This document shows positions 1-9,351 of a stretch of 64,000 nt of DNA, one piece after another. Position numbers and translations under genes: made by a program. Origin of the DNA: Smaragdicoccus niigatensis DSM 44881 = NBRC 103563 (GTDB taxonomy: Bacteria; Actinomycetota; Actinomycetes; Mycobacteriales; Mycobacteriaceae); contig NZ_AQXZ01000017.1 of the NCBI RefSeq assembly GCF_000380645.1, positions 434,001 to 498,000 on the forward strand, in the 5' to 3' direction. Within the stretch, counting starts at the first letter, position 1. Each line of letters begins with the position of its first letter. The notes beneath the pieces were generated by a model. The model saw nothing but the letters and a program-made list of their open reading frames with translations. It ran no database searches and was not told the origin of the DNA.

Positions 1-55
1 ACGAATACCAGCAATTGCGGAGAAGCCTTTTCGACAATCTGGACTGGGGAGTGGG

Positions 56-1564
56 GTGTCAGCTGTGTTCCTTGCCGAGGCACCGACATCATCTTCGGAA
101 AAAGCCCAGTCATCCCCGGCTGAATCTTTGCCTGCACACCGCAAACGCGACTTCCGAGTGGGACTGTCAGTCGCGGTCGCCCTGACTGACGGCTTCGTCA
201 TCGCGTTCGCGGTCGCCGCTGCGCATGCGTTTCATTTGTTTGTTCGTGCCGGTGTTGGCTTCGGAACCTGGCGGGAGCCTGCATCCTTTGTGATCGCCTT
301 GGCTTGGTTTGGGCTGCTGCGATTGGGCGACAATCGCTCGTCGGTGCGGATCGGTGGCCCTGACGACGTGAAGCGGGTGATCACCGCAACGCTGTCGGTG
401 TTCGGGCTGGCGACGATCGTGACTCTGTTCCTCGCCGTCGACTTCGGTCGAGACCAGCTGATGATTGCGCTTCCGCTCGGACTCTTCGGATTGTTGCTGT
501 CTCGGTTTGGATGGCGGGTTGGCATTCACCGATTCCACGCGCATGGCGTACTGCGGACCCCCGTGCTTGTTGTCGGCAACGCTGAGTCGGCGAGAAACTT
601 GGCAACCGTCCTCGATGGCGACGTGATCGGCGAATACCGCGTCGCGGGTCTGTACCTCGTCGGAGATGCGCGTCCGTCAGTTCTGGACTGGTCCCAGCGC
701 GAACTGGTGCCTGTCTACTGGGGTACCGACGACGGCATCATTCGCGCTGTCGAGGAGTGCGGAGCCCGCGCAGTCGCCGTCACCGCATCCGAGCACCTGG
801 CGCCGGAATTCATCCGCCAGCTGACGTGGAGTCTCGAAGAACACGACGCTCAGCTCATCGTTAGTCCTGGAGTGACCGACGTAGCGCTTCCTCGCATGTT
901 GCTGCGATCGATCGGAAATGTGCCGCTGCTCTACGTCGAGCCACCCCGGCACTCCCGAGCAAACCGGCTTGGCAAGGCACTGTTCGATCGGTTGTTCGCC
1001 CTTGTGGCATTAACCATCGCTTCGCCGCTGATGATTGCCATTGCCATCGCCATCAAGCTGACGAGTCGCGGCTCGGTGTTCTACTGCTCGGAGCGCATCG
1101 GGGTGTCTGGCCGACCGTTCCAGATGATCAAGTTCCGATCGATGTTTCACGGTGCTGACAAGCAGGTCTTCTCCGTGATCGATGCACATGGCGGTCATCG
1201 CGATCAATTGCTGTTCAAACTTCAGAACGACCCGCGCGTAACGAAACTCGGTCGAGTGCTCCGTCGCTTGAGCGTCGACGAACTTCCGCAGTTCCTGAAC
1301 GTGCTGAAGGGCGACATGAGTGTCGTCGGGCCGAGACCGCCGCTAGGACGTGAGGTTGCGGTCTACACGCCAGACATGCGCCGCCGGCTTCTCGTGAAGC
1401 CTGGCGTCACCGGATTGTGGCAAGTCAGCGGGCGTTCAAACCTCACGGTCGAGCAGGCGATGCAGCTCGATCAGTACTACGTCGACAACTGGTCCATGGG
1501 ATTCGACGTGGCGATCATCTGCAAGACATTCCGTGCGGTTCTTAGCCGCCACGGCGCGTACTGA
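56..1564 (+). CDS. polyprenyl glycosylphosphotransferase (initiating sugar-1-P transferase)
   Basis: This is a membrane enzyme that starts repeat-unit synthesis by moving a sugar-1-phosphate from a nucleotide sugar to undecaprenyl phosphate. The N-terminal half has several hydrophobic segments (about residues 35-150) followed by a Rossmann-like region (VLVVGNAESARNLATVL). The C-terminal bacterial sugar transferase domain begins after a further membrane helix at about residue 305 and shows the family motifs KFRSM, DELPQFLNVLKGDMSVVGPRPP and GLWQVSGRS. Its 502 aa match full-length WbaP/WcaJ-type proteins. The GTG start has GGGGAG just upstream. The stop lies 9 bp before the next glycosyltransferase, so it looks like the first gene of the 56-8250 operon. 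The sugar donor cannot be read from sequence. Bases 1-55 hold no gene that I can support. Confidence 0.93.
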   Translation: MSAVFLAEAPTSSSEKAQSSPAESLPAHRKRDFRVGLSVAVALTDGFVIAFAVAAAHAFHLFVRAGVGFGTWREPASFVIALAWFGLLRLGDNRSSVRIGGPDDVKRVITATLSVFGLATIVTLFLAVDFGRDQLMIALPLGLFGLLLSRFGWRVGIHRFHAHGVLRTPVLVVGNAESARNLATVLDGDVIGEYRVAGLYLVGDARPSVLDWSQRELVPVYWGTDDGIIRAVEECGARAVAVTASEHLAPEFIRQLTWSLEEHDAQLIVSPGVTDVALPRMLLRSIGNVPLLYVEPPRHSRANRLGKALFDRLFALVALTIASPLMIAIAIAIKLTSRGSVFYCSERIGVSGRPFQMIKFRSMFHGADKQVFSVIDAHGGHRDQLLFKLQNDPRVTKLGRVLRRLSVDELPQFLNVLKGDMSVVGPRPPLGREVAVYTPDMRRRLLVKPGVTGLWQVSGRSNLTVEQAMQLDQYYVDNWSMGFDVAIICKTFRAVLSRHGAY

Positions 1565-1573
1565 GGGGCCGGA

Positions 1574-2809
1574 ATGTCTGGATCACTGCGAATCACGATT
1601 ATCGGCGCGAACTATGCGCCCGAGCCGACCGGCATCGCTCCGTACACGACTGGCATGGCGGAAGGCCTGGCGGCTGCTGGACATGAGGTCACCGTCGTCA
1701 CAAGTTATCCGCACTATCCGGCGTGGAATCAACCGGAGGGTGTTCCGCGTCGATCAACAGAGATGCGGAACGGTGTGCGCGTCGAGCGACTGCGTCATTA
1801 CGTTCCAGAGGAGCCGTCGGCGGCAAAGCGGTTGCTCTACGAAATCGGAGTCGGGGCACGGATCTCGCCTAAGCGGCTGAATAATCCGGACGTCGTCATC
1901 TGCATTAGCCCACTACTGTTCGCGTCGCGAATCGCAGTATCGCGCGCTCGACGTCACTCGTCGTCGCCTGCGATCGGCGTCGTCGTTCAGGACATCTACT
2001 CACTCGGCCTGGCCGAGACGGGCGTCGGATCGTCACGGTCGGCCGGTTTCGTGCAGAAGGTGGAGTCGCGCCTGTTTCGTCACGTTGACGGCGTTTCGGT
2101 CATTCACGAGCGGTTCAAGAACCGTCTGGTTGACACCTTGGATGTTCCAGCCGAAAAGGTTTCGGTAATCCGCAACTGGACGCATGTGCCTCCGGCAGAG
2201 GTGTTCGACGTCAAGGAATTCAGATCGGCATTCGGTTGGACTGCGGACGACATCGTCGTCCTGCATGCGGGCGCGATGGGCGTTAAGCAAGGCTTAGGGA
2301 ATGTTGTGGCCGCCGCGCGCGTGGTCGACGAGAGGCGACTTCCCGTCAAATTCGTCCTTCTTGGCGATGGTGGCGAGCGACGGGCACTCGAGGCTGCGGC
2401 CGCGGGAGTGAAATCGATCCAGTTCATGCGACCGTTGCCTGATGTCGCCTTCCGCCAAGCACTGCAAGCAGCGGACGTCCTCCTGGTCAATGAGCGGGAG
2501 GGTGTGACCGACATGTCGGTGCCGAGCAAATTGACGACGTACTTTGCGGCAGGACGGCCAGTTCTGGCGGCGGCAGGAAAGGGCGGCGCAACCGCGGAGG
2601 AGATCCGTCGTTCCGCGGCTGGGGTTCGTGTCGAGCCGGGGGAGCCTTCAGCGCTGGTTGCCAAGATTCTGGAACTTCGCGGTGACGAGCGTCGGTCGAC
2701 GCTTCTTGGACTTCGGGGTGAGCAATACGCGAACTCGGTATTGTCGCAGGATGCGGCGGTGGCTGCGTATGACGAGTGGGTGCGATCGCTCAAGGCGAAC
2801 CGCGGATAG
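1574..2809 (+). CDS. GT4-family glycosyltransferase, WcaI/WbuB-like
   Basis: This is a cytoplasmic, membrane-associated retaining glycosyltransferase that would add a sugar to the lipid-linked intermediate. It opens with ITIIGANYAPEPTGIAPYTTGMAEGL, typical of WcaI/WbuB-type enzymes that act early, often as the second glycosyltransferase after a WcaJ-like primer. The C-terminal GT-B donor domain is present, with VLLGDGGERRAL and a VPSKLTTYFAAGRPVL segment. The length (411 aa) is normal for the family. The ATG start lies 9 bp after the priming transferase stop, which supports co-transcription and a second-step role. Acceptor and donor are not predictable. Confidence 0.88.
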   Translation: MSGSLRITIIGANYAPEPTGIAPYTTGMAEGLAAAGHEVTVVTSYPHYPAWNQPEGVPRRSTEMRNGVRVERLRHYVPEEPSAAKRLLYEIGVGARISPKRLNNPDVVICISPLLFASRIAVSRARRHSSSPAIGVVVQDIYSLGLAETGVGSSRSAGFVQKVESRLFRHVDGVSVIHERFKNRLVDTLDVPAEKVSVIRNWTHVPPAEVFDVKEFRSAFGWTADDIVVLHAGAMGVKQGLGNVVAAARVVDERRLPVKFVLLGDGGERRALEAAAAGVKSIQFMRPLPDVAFRQALQAADVLLVNEREGVTDMSVPSKLTTYFAAGRPVLAAAGKGGATAEEIRRSAAGVRVEPGEPSALVAKILELRGDERRSTLLGLRGEQYANSVLSQDAAVAAYDEWVRSLKANRG

Positions 2810-2841
2810 TGCCGTAATACAGGGGCTTGGGAACAGATGCG

Positions 2842-4014
2842 GTGACGGTCCGTACCAACAAGCGATCACTTCTAGGAAAGCGACTGGCGTTCGTGAGAAA
2901 GTCACGCAGTCAAGCGTTCCCCGATTCGCTCGTCGTGCTTGAGCCGAATCCAAGTGGGCATCGCTTCTATTACTGCGCAGTACTAGCACGTCAGGCATCG
3001 AAGCGTGGGGCAGCGTTTACGCTCGTGACGACCAGTGCCGCGCGTGCATCGGTCGAATTTGAGGCGCATTTCGGGGCGCGACCCGAACGACTATCGATCG
3101 TCGTCGAAGACAGGGGCATAAATCGACGGACTGGTCAGATCTCGCGCGAGTGGTACCGGCGAGCTGCTGAGACTGCGGGCCGAGGCAACTCAGGGCATAC
3201 CCGTCAAGTGGTCCTTGACGCCGACCGGATAATGCAGTGGCAGTTTGCCGACTTCCGCCGTTTTCGTAGGACAGTCCTGCTCTTGATGCGCCCACCACAA
3301 ATTAGGTCTGGTGATCTAAGGCAACGATTGATCGGTCTGTTGAAGCTAGCGTTAGCCAACCTGTGTAGATTGCGCGGTGCGAGCGTCAAGTACCTCGTGC
3401 CGGCAGGCCCCGTCGACCTATGGCGGGATTGCAGACATCGCGTACCTGACCCAATCGAACAGTCGGCATCGGTAGGTCGAACTGAGTCGCGCCTTATGCT
3501 CGGGCTGGAGTCGGGTCGAATATGGGTCGGAATACTCGGTCACATATCTGAGAGAAAGAATCCGGATCTAATTATTCGAGCCATGCTCGGCCTGCAGTGC
3601 GGCGAGTTCGGCTTGATGGTTGCCGGGAGTATGACGCAAGTCGTTGCAGACAAGTGTGAGCCGCTCCTTCGCGCATTTCAGGATCAAGGAGGCGCCGTCG
3701 TCCGGATCGATGGCTACCTCGACAACGAGACCTTCGATCGTGCTCTTGAGTCGGTGGACGTCACTGTCATCGCACATTCAAACGAAGGCGCCAGCGGGAT
3801 ACTAGGTCGATCACTTGCGGTCGGCGTGCTGCCCATCGTCGCGGGGCCGCCCGGATTGAAGCGGTACATTCGTAACTTCCCGGCTTCATTGACAGCGCCG
3901 CTGTCAATCGAGGGCATCAGAGAAGCACTGCTGAAGGTCAAATCGATCCTTCCTGCTCAACCTATTGAAGTGTCAGGCGCTGATGACTTCTTCGAGCAGT
4001 TGATCGCTCGTTAG
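2842..4014 (+). CDS. divergent glycosyltransferase-like protein
   Basis: About 390 aa, and only weakly recognisable. The C-terminal half looks like a GT-B/GT4 donor domain: GILGHISERKNPDLIIRAML (residues ~230-250), then a span ending SNEGASGILGRSLAVGVLPIVAGPPGL, which resembles the conserved E-x7-E region of GT4 enzymes. The N-terminus carries LEPNPSGHRFYYCAVLARQA, fitting an acceptor-side Rossmann fold. An in-frame TTG at 2827 is also possible but sits directly on the AGGGG sequence. The GTG at 2842 leaves more room, so I chose it with low certainty. Its stop is immediately followed by the flippase ATG. The gene is visibly richer in A+T than the later part of the window. Confidence 0.7.
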   Translation: MTVRTNKRSLLGKRLAFVRKSRSQAFPDSLVVLEPNPSGHRFYYCAVLARQASKRGAAFTLVTTSAARASVEFEAHFGARPERLSIVVEDRGINRRTGQISREWYRRAAETAGRGNSGHTRQVVLDADRIMQWQFADFRRFRRTVLLLMRPPQIRSGDLRQRLIGLLKLALANLCRLRGASVKYLVPAGPVDLWRDCRHRVPDPIEQSASVGRTESRLMLGLESGRIWVGILGHISERKNPDLIIRAMLGLQCGEFGLMVAGSMTQVVADKCEPLLRAFQDQGGAVVRIDGYLDNETFDRALESVDVTVIAHSNEGASGILGRSLAVGVLPIVAGPPGLKRYIRNFPASLTAPLSIEGIREALLKVKSILPAQPIEVSGADDFFEQLIAR

Positions 4015-5235
4015 ATGAACGGCATCGCACGTCCGAAGTGGCGCCTAGCGGCTGACTCGTTGAATCGGGTCGGCGCTCGTATGTTTGCAGCCCTTTTGCA
4101 GGCAGGGTTCTTGCTGGTGCTTGCCCGAGCCGTCGGGCCGACAGATCTCGGCGCCTTTTCTGTCGTGTATTCGGCCACGCTCGTTGCTGCAACAGTTCTT
4201 GGTTTCGGAGCGTCGACCCGCATCTTGCGTATTTCGTCCGAGGATGAACCCGAATTGACTGCTAATGCTCTAACGGCATTAAGGCTGGTCGGGTTGATCG
4301 CGGCGATCCCTATTGTTCTGACGATCGTAGACGGATTCTTCAACTACGGCTTTGCGATCGTTCTCGCAGGGACGGTTGTGGGAGCAAGCGATCAGCTGGC
4401 TGAGTACGTGCTGGCGAAGCATTCCGGGAACCATCGAAACACGCGAGCATCCGTCGTAATCGTGGCTCAGCGACTGTTGTTGTTCGGGGGACTCGTCGCA
4501 GGGCTGTCGGTTGCGTCGCTCGGCGTCTGGGGTGGCCTCGTCCTTTCGGCAATCCTTGCCACTATGTGGACGGTTGTCGAACTCGGGACGGTCCGATTCG
4601 TTTGGCGAGACATGCGGGCACTAGCAAGAAGTTCAGTCGGCTATCTATTCAGTTCGGCGGTGTCGAGTGCCAACCAGCTCGAGATCATCGTTCTCCAACC
4701 AATCGCCTCCGCTGCGATCGCAGGACAGTATGCACTCGCAAGCCGCCTGATGAATCCGTTGACGATGTGCATCGCCGCTCTGCAGTCGATCGCAATTCCG
4801 GAGTTGGCGCGGGCAGATGGCCCCAAGCGCTCAAAAGTAAGGCGGGTCGTTTTGCTTTCGGGAATAGGGTACGGGGCGGTTCTTGTGCTCCTCTCCCCGG
4901 TTATCGTTGCAGTTGTTCTCCGCGTTATTGGTTCAGAGTACGATGCGGCACGTGCTCTTCTGTATGCTGTAGTAGTTTCGGCTGCACTGTCCAGTGTTGC
5001 GCAAATGATCAATTCAGTTCTGATTTCAGAAGGCCGTCCCGGGATTGGTGCGATAAATATTGCAATTGGGCGCGTGCTGGCAATTACGTTGCTCGTAGGA
5101 CTCGCTCTGTCCGGATGGCAGGATTACATTTGGATCGCCTTGTTAACGGCACACGGCACTGTATTGACGTTGTTCGTTGTGGGCTTCCGTGTCAGCGAAG
5201 CAAAGTCTGCCATTTCGTCGATTAGGAACGTTTGA
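4015..5235 (+). CDS. Wzx-type lipid-linked oligosaccharide flippase (first of three)
   Basis: A polytopic membrane protein of the MATE/MOP-like polysaccharide flippase superfamily, 406 aa with about 12 hydrophobic segments. Typical elements are the N-terminal LARAVGPTDLGAFSVVYSA stretch and ISEGRPGIGAINIAIGRVLA late in the protein. It would move undecaprenyl-PP-linked repeat units to the outer face of the membrane. The ATG lies immediately after the preceding TAG, and its TGA shares one base with the next ATG, so translation appears coupled. With the Wzy-like gene at 6994 it gives this operon a complete Wzx/Wzy pair. Confidence 0.88.
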   Translation: MNGIARPKWRLAADSLNRVGARMFAALLQAGFLLVLARAVGPTDLGAFSVVYSATLVAATVLGFGASTRILRISSEDEPELTANALTALRLVGLIAAIPIVLTIVDGFFNYGFAIVLAGTVVGASDQLAEYVLAKHSGNHRNTRASVVIVAQRLLLFGGLVAGLSVASLGVWGGLVLSAILATMWTVVELGTVRFVWRDMRALARSSVGYLFSSAVSSANQLEIIVLQPIASAAIAGQYALASRLMNPLTMCIAALQSIAIPELARADGPKRSKVRRVVLLSGIGYGAVLVLLSPVIVAVVLRVIGSEYDAARALLYAVVVSAALSSVAQMINSVLISEGRPGIGAINIAIGRVLAITLLVGLALSGWQDYIWIALLTAHGTVLTLFVVGFRVSEAKSAISSIRNV

Positions 5236-5810
5236 TGGTATCCAATTCGACTGAACATTCGGAATCTAGCTGGCGACAGCTGCTCGCGATGGACCTCGGT
5301 AGATACGACGACGTTGCTGGTACCGGAGTCGTGCGGATGATCTGGGCGTTCGTCACGATTGCCGGTGTCCGTGCATCCGTGCTGCTCCGATTGCAGGAGC
5401 ATTCACCGTTTGGACGCGTTGTCGCAGTGAAGAAGCTGCTTCGCACGGTGAATCTCATTCTCACGGGAGCTGATTTCGTCCCAGGCTGCCGTATTGGAGG
5501 AGGGCTAGTTATGCGTCATCCAAACGGAATCGTCGTCGGCGGAACTGCAAGTGTGGGCGAAAACTGCACCATCCTTCAACAAGTAACGCTCGGCGAGAAC
5601 ATGAGCCGATCGAGCTCGCAGCGCCCAGGAGGCCCGACTGTCGGTGACGATGTGGTGTTGGGCGCCGGTGCAAAGATTCTTGGCTCGGTCAAGATCGGCA
5701 GCGGCGTCACCGTAGGTGCTAATGCGGTTGTTATTCGTAGCGTTCCAAGCGGCTCCGTCGTGGGCGGAGTCCCCGCAAGAATTCTCGCGTCATCGGTAGG
5801 AGACATGTGA
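5235..5810 (+). CDS. hexapeptide acetyltransferase, serine O-acetyltransferase-like
   Basis: A left-handed beta-helix acyltransferase of about 191 aa. The C-terminal two thirds carry hexapeptide repeats (GCRIGGGLVMRHPNGIVVGG, GENCTILQQVTLGEN, GPTVGDDVVLGAGAKILGSV, KIGSGVTVGANAVVIRSVP), with the pattern and His found in CysE-like proteins. In polysaccharide loci such enzymes usually O-acetylate a sugar, so the CysE likeness does not imply cysteine synthesis. The ATG at 5235 overlaps the flippase TGA. The stop overlaps the next GTG (GTGA). The substrate is unknown. Confidence 0.85.
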   Translation: MVSNSTEHSESSWRQLLAMDLGRYDDVAGTGVVRMIWAFVTIAGVRASVLLRLQEHSPFGRVVAVKKLLRTVNLILTGADFVPGCRIGGGLVMRHPNGIVVGGTASVGENCTILQQVTLGENMSRSSSQRPGGPTVGDDVVLGAGAKILGSVKIGSGVTVGANAVVIRSVPSGSVVGGVPARILASSVGDM

Positions 5811-6997
5811 AGGGCCACGAGAGCGCTGACTTGGATCTCGAACGGCAGCCCGACTTTTCGGAAGATCCGAGGAAAATCCACGACTCGCTAGTTAGGGTCG
5901 CATGGTTTACAAATCTGGCTAGTCCCTACCGTTTGCCAGTTTGGGAAGCGCTGGCTCGGTCCTGTCAGCTGACTGTATTTCTGCTGCACCCGGATGCTTC
6001 TGTCGCCACCGACGCTCGACGCGGCGACGACTGGACCGCCGCATCGGCTAGTTCCCAACACGTCCGTTTTCAGCCGTTGGAGTCCCGCTTCGTTCGCTAT
6101 GGTGACGAACCGTATTACATCCTTAAACGCCATTCAGCTCGGCTCGTAAGGGATTTCGATGTTGTGGTCTTGGCCGGGTGGGAGTCGCCGGCCTACTGGC
6201 AAGTTGCGATGGCGTGTCGAACCGCAAGGGTTCCATACATCTCATTCTATGAATCGACCATGGCAACTAATCGCTTTCGACGGGGGCCTGTTGCGCGTAT
6301 CCGGTCCGCTGTACTGACCGGGGCTGCAAGTGTGGTGGTTCCAGGTAAAGCGGCACAGAGAGCTGTTTCGGCCGCCGGTGTTGATGACAGTCGGGTTCGT
6401 CGAGGATTTAACCCGGTTGATGGAGCGTACTTCTACCAGGCTGCACGTGACTTCCGCGATGCCTCGCAGTCTGCGGCCGGACGTTACAGTTACGTGTACA
6501 TCGGGCAGATTGTGCATCGTAAGAACATCGATGCCCTGATCACTGCCTTCGAGACCTTGCCTGAATTCAGTACATTGACAATTATCGGGCGTGGCCCTGG
6601 CTCCGACGAACTGGCGAGTCGAATTATCCGCAGTGAAATGACGAACCGAGTAACTGTGATTGGGTTCGCTCAAAATAGAAATATTCCATCGGAACTTGCG
6701 AAACATGCCACGCTTGTCCTTCCCTCACTCACTGAAGTATGGGGCTTGGTCGTAAATGAGGCGTTGGCGGCTGGTCTTCATGTCGTCGTCTCGCATTGTT
6801 GCGGAGTTGCGGAGGAAGTTGCAGAAATGCCAGGTGTGTGGGTCACCTCAACTGATGCGAACTCAATCGCTGAAGCCATGCGGGAGAGTGCTGTTCAATG
6901 GAACGGCCCACTTCAAAATCCGCCAATTCTTGAGTACAGCCCGGACCGATTCGCTGACGTGTTCCTTGACGCGATACGACAGGCGGTTACCCGATGA
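5807..6997 (+). CDS. GT4-family glycosyltransferase
   Basis: A 396-aa GT-B glycosyltransferase. After an extended, charged N-terminus of about 30 residues it reads VRVAWFTNLASPYRLPVWEAL, typical of GT4 enzymes. The donor domain has YVYIGQIVHRKNIDALITAF, TIIGRGPGSDELASRI and LPSLTEVWGLVVNEALAAGL, the conserved E-x7-E active-site region. The GTG start is in a GTGA overlap with the preceding acetyltransferase and has TAGGAGA about 5 bases upstream. The end overlaps the next ATG (ATGA). Donor and acceptor are unknown. Confidence 0.88.
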   Translation: MKGHESADLDLERQPDFSEDPRKIHDSLVRVAWFTNLASPYRLPVWEALARSCQLTVFLLHPDASVATDARRGDDWTAASASSQHVRFQPLESRFVRYGDEPYYILKRHSARLVRDFDVVVLAGWESPAYWQVAMACRTARVPYISFYESTMATNRFRRGPVARIRSAVLTGAASVVVPGKAAQRAVSAAGVDDSRVRRGFNPVDGAYFYQAARDFRDASQSAAGRYSYVYIGQIVHRKNIDALITAFETLPEFSTLTIIGRGPGSDELASRIIRSEMTNRVTVIGFAQNRNIPSELAKHATLVLPSLTEVWGLVVNEALAAGLHVVVSHCCGVAEEVAEMPGVWVTSTDANSIAEAMRESAVQWNGPLQNPPILEYSPDRFADVFLDAIRQAVTR

Positions 6998-8250
6998 ACG
7001 GTGTGGACGTCATCAAACCAACTTCGACTCGTACGTGGGGCAAGAGAAGACGCCCGAGATCTGGCGAATCGTCGCGCTTTACCTATGCGGATTGGTGGCG
7101 CAGGCTGCTGGGCATTACCGCAGCGGTACCGACTCTGGTCACCACGGTGCCTGTCGCGGCTGTAATCGGGGCGCTCGCGCTGCCGAGTGGGAAGTTTCGT
7201 TTTGGTCGTCCGGCGCATTGGATTACATACCTTGCCGGGATGTCCGTTGCCCTCTATTTCGTCGCCAGTCTTATCAATCGCACTCGCCCGGACTACTTTT
7301 CTATCGGCCAGGTGGCTGTATTTGGATTCTTCGTGGCGGTCGCGATTCGCAGCGTCGAAAATGTCCGGCATGCCGCCCAGTTGGCGGGGTGGGTAGCGCT
7401 TAGCTCCGTGGGTTACCTGGCAATATTCGGCGTTGCACAGGGGAGCGGACTGGAGATTTCTTGGAAGTATGGGCTCGCGTATCCGGCGACAACGTTGATC
7501 ATTTATTTGTGCTGCTTGCTGCCCTCGGCACGCCTTGCCGTGACTGTATTCGCATTGGTGGCAATCGGTCTGTTGGGTCTCTTCTTGGGATACAGGTCGC
7601 ACGGGGGCATCTGCATTCTGAGTGCGATGTTCGTGCTGCTGAGTCGAATCAGTGGTAAGAAGCGCGTCGCCATGCTCGTCGTCGGGCCGCTTGTTGCCTA
7701 CCTTGCGATAGTTGGCCTTGAACAAGCGATTTTGAGCGGAGTGTTTGGTTCCTCGGTTCAGGCAAAGACCGACTATCAAACCTCGGGCGACACCCCGCTC
7801 TTGTTCGGTGGGCGTACCGAGACGCCGCTGTCGATTGCGGCAATTGCAGAGAAACCGATTTGGGGCTGGGGCAATGCTCAGACTATCGACGCGCAAGTTA
7901 TATCGTCTGGGATTGCTATTGCGCGCGATTTCGGCATGAATCAACCAGACCAATTTCTACAATACTGGGTCCTCCCGAATGGCTTCATATCGTTGCATTC
8001 GATTGTCCTGAGTACCTGGGTCGAAGCCGGCGTATTTGGGGCGATGCTTCCATTCTTGTTGTTAGCGGTATTCGCGTGGGCGTTCACGCTGGCGAGGGGA
8101 CAGTTCGGCCCTCTGGTGATGATTGTTTCAGCTCAATCCTTTTGGGCGCTGCTCTATTCCCCTTGGTCGGGAAATCTCGGTGTGCAGTTGGGAACGGCCT
8201 GTGCCCTGGCAATTGTTGTAATTTGCACCGCCAAGTCGACTACCCAGTAG
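6994..8250 (+). CDS. Wzy/O-antigen ligase-like membrane polymerase (first of three)
   Basis: A 418-aa polytopic membrane protein with roughly ten hydrophobic segments and a large extracytoplasmic loop near residues 250-320, before a block ending TWVEAGVFGAMLPFLLLAVFAW. This topology and gene context fit the Wzy polymerase/O-antigen ligase group, which is poorly conserved in sequence. It would polymerise the repeat units exported by the flippase at 4015. The ATG overlaps the preceding TGA. It is the last gene of the 56-8250 operon. Its stop abuts the stop of the opposing gene at 8251 with no spacer, so no terminator separates them. Confidence 0.78.
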   Translation: MNGVDVIKPTSTRTWGKRRRPRSGESSRFTYADWWRRLLGITAAVPTLVTTVPVAAVIGALALPSGKFRFGRPAHWITYLAGMSVALYFVASLINRTRPDYFSIGQVAVFGFFVAVAIRSVENVRHAAQLAGWVALSSVGYLAIFGVAQGSGLEISWKYGLAYPATTLIIYLCCLLPSARLAVTVFALVAIGLLGLFLGYRSHGGICILSAMFVLLSRISGKKRVAMLVVGPLVAYLAIVGLEQAILSGVFGSSVQAKTDYQTSGDTPLLFGGRTETPLSIAAIAEKPIWGWGNAQTIDAQVISSGIAIARDFGMNQPDQFLQYWVLPNGFISLHSIVLSTWVEAGVFGAMLPFLLLAVFAWAFTLARGQFGPLVMIVSAQSFWALLYSPWSGNLGVQLGTACALAIVVICTAKSTTQ

Positions 8251-9351
8251 TCATGCTTTTGTCGACAAGAGTTGAACGGCACCACGACAGAAGGAATCGA
8301 CCATCGCACTCAAGTCGGGAACTGATTCATTGGGTTGCGGTTGCGGTGCCGCGATCATTCGATCGAGTATGAATTTCGCAAACTCTCGAGGGTCTGAGGT
8401 GTCGGCCTTGAAGAGGGATTGTCCGTCGACAAGATATTCAACCTCGGGGGCGTGAGCGGCAAATTGGGTCGTCACGACCGGAAGTGACATCGTCAAGGCC
8501 TCGACGGCGATAAGCCCTATTCGCCCTGGATTCACGATCAACGACGCCGCTCTTGAAATCAGAGCTTTTTCGAGATCCCCGACATAGCCGAGCAGCACAC
8601 TTTGACCGCGAGCCGTCGAGGCTGTGAATAGCGGCGCCAGCTCCCCCTTCCCGCAGATTAGTACTTTGACGGCTGGATCGAGGTTCCAGAGTTCGTCGAG
8701 TGCCGAGGCGAGAAGGTCGATCCGCTTGGATGCATCGAGGCCACCGATGTAGGCAATTGTTTTTCCCTCGGTGAGATCGTGGTCCGCGACGAAGGCGGAG
8801 ACCTGATCCACTGACAGTTCGGCGATTGCTTTCCGAAGCGTGGAGGTGTCGACCGTGTTGTTTAGAACGGTCAGTTGATTCGGCTGTACTCCGACTCGAT
8901 GCGCGTAGTTCGCGCCTCCTTCGGTATACGCAAAGACATGGTCGGCGCGACGTAGTTGCCATCGTTCGATCAATGCATCGACGGGGTTGGCGTCCGACAC
9001 ATAGCTTGCGATGTGCCCCCAAACCCCGATCTTCGGCGAACGAGAATGTGCTCGGGAGAGAAGTGCGCGATTCAGTTCGATCCAGCTGCCCATATGCGGA
9101 TATATGACGGCGTCCGCGTCCCGAACAAGGCTCCATGAACGTGTCATGACGGCCGGCCCGAGTTTGCGGGATCTAAGTCGAACTAGCCAGTCCGGATTCT
9201 CCGCATCGCCGCGTTGCGCTTGGGAGGATTCTGGGTCGCCCGCTGCGACGTGCACGTGGATGCCGAGTTCAAGTAAACGGCTTGCAACCTGCTCGAAGAA
9301 CTGCAGTCGGTATCGCGGTAGATACGGTTGCACAATCCATAGTTCTTTCAA
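8251..9351 (-). CDS. GT4-family glycosyltransferase
   Basis: A 366-aa GT-B glycosyltransferase. The N-terminus has WIVQPYLPRYRLQFFEQVASRL. The donor domain has IAYIGGLDASKRIDLLASAL, VLICGKGELAPLF and IVNPGRIGLIAVEALTMSLPVV, matching the GT4 E-x7-E region. The TTG start forms a TTGA overlap with the stop of the upstream gene (9348-10505), so the two are translationally coupled on the minus strand. It ends exactly against the plus-strand Wzy gene. The specific sugar is unknown. Confidence 0.86.
   Translation of the reverse strand: MKELWIVQPYLPRYRLQFFEQVASRLLELGIHVHVAAGDPESSQAQRGDAENPDWLVRLRSRKLGPAVMTRSWSLVRDADAVIYPHMGSWIELNRALLSRAHSRSPKIGVWGHIASYVSDANPVDALIERWQLRRADHVFAYTEGGANYAHRVGVQPNQLTVLNNTVDTSTLRKAIAELSVDQVSAFVADHDLTEGKTIAYIGGLDASKRIDLLASALDELWNLDPAVKVLICGKGELAPLFTASTARGQSVLLGYVGDLEKALISRAASLIVNPGRIGLIAVEALTMSLPVVTTQFAAHAPEVEYLVDGQSLFKADTSDPREFAKFILDRMIAAPQPQPNESVPDLSAMVDSFCRGAVQLLSTKA

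Noticed and set aside
6913-7953. 346-residue reading frame on the minus strand
   Set aside because: Antisense to the Wzy-like gene, with biased charged composition and no motifs. It is a shadow frame.
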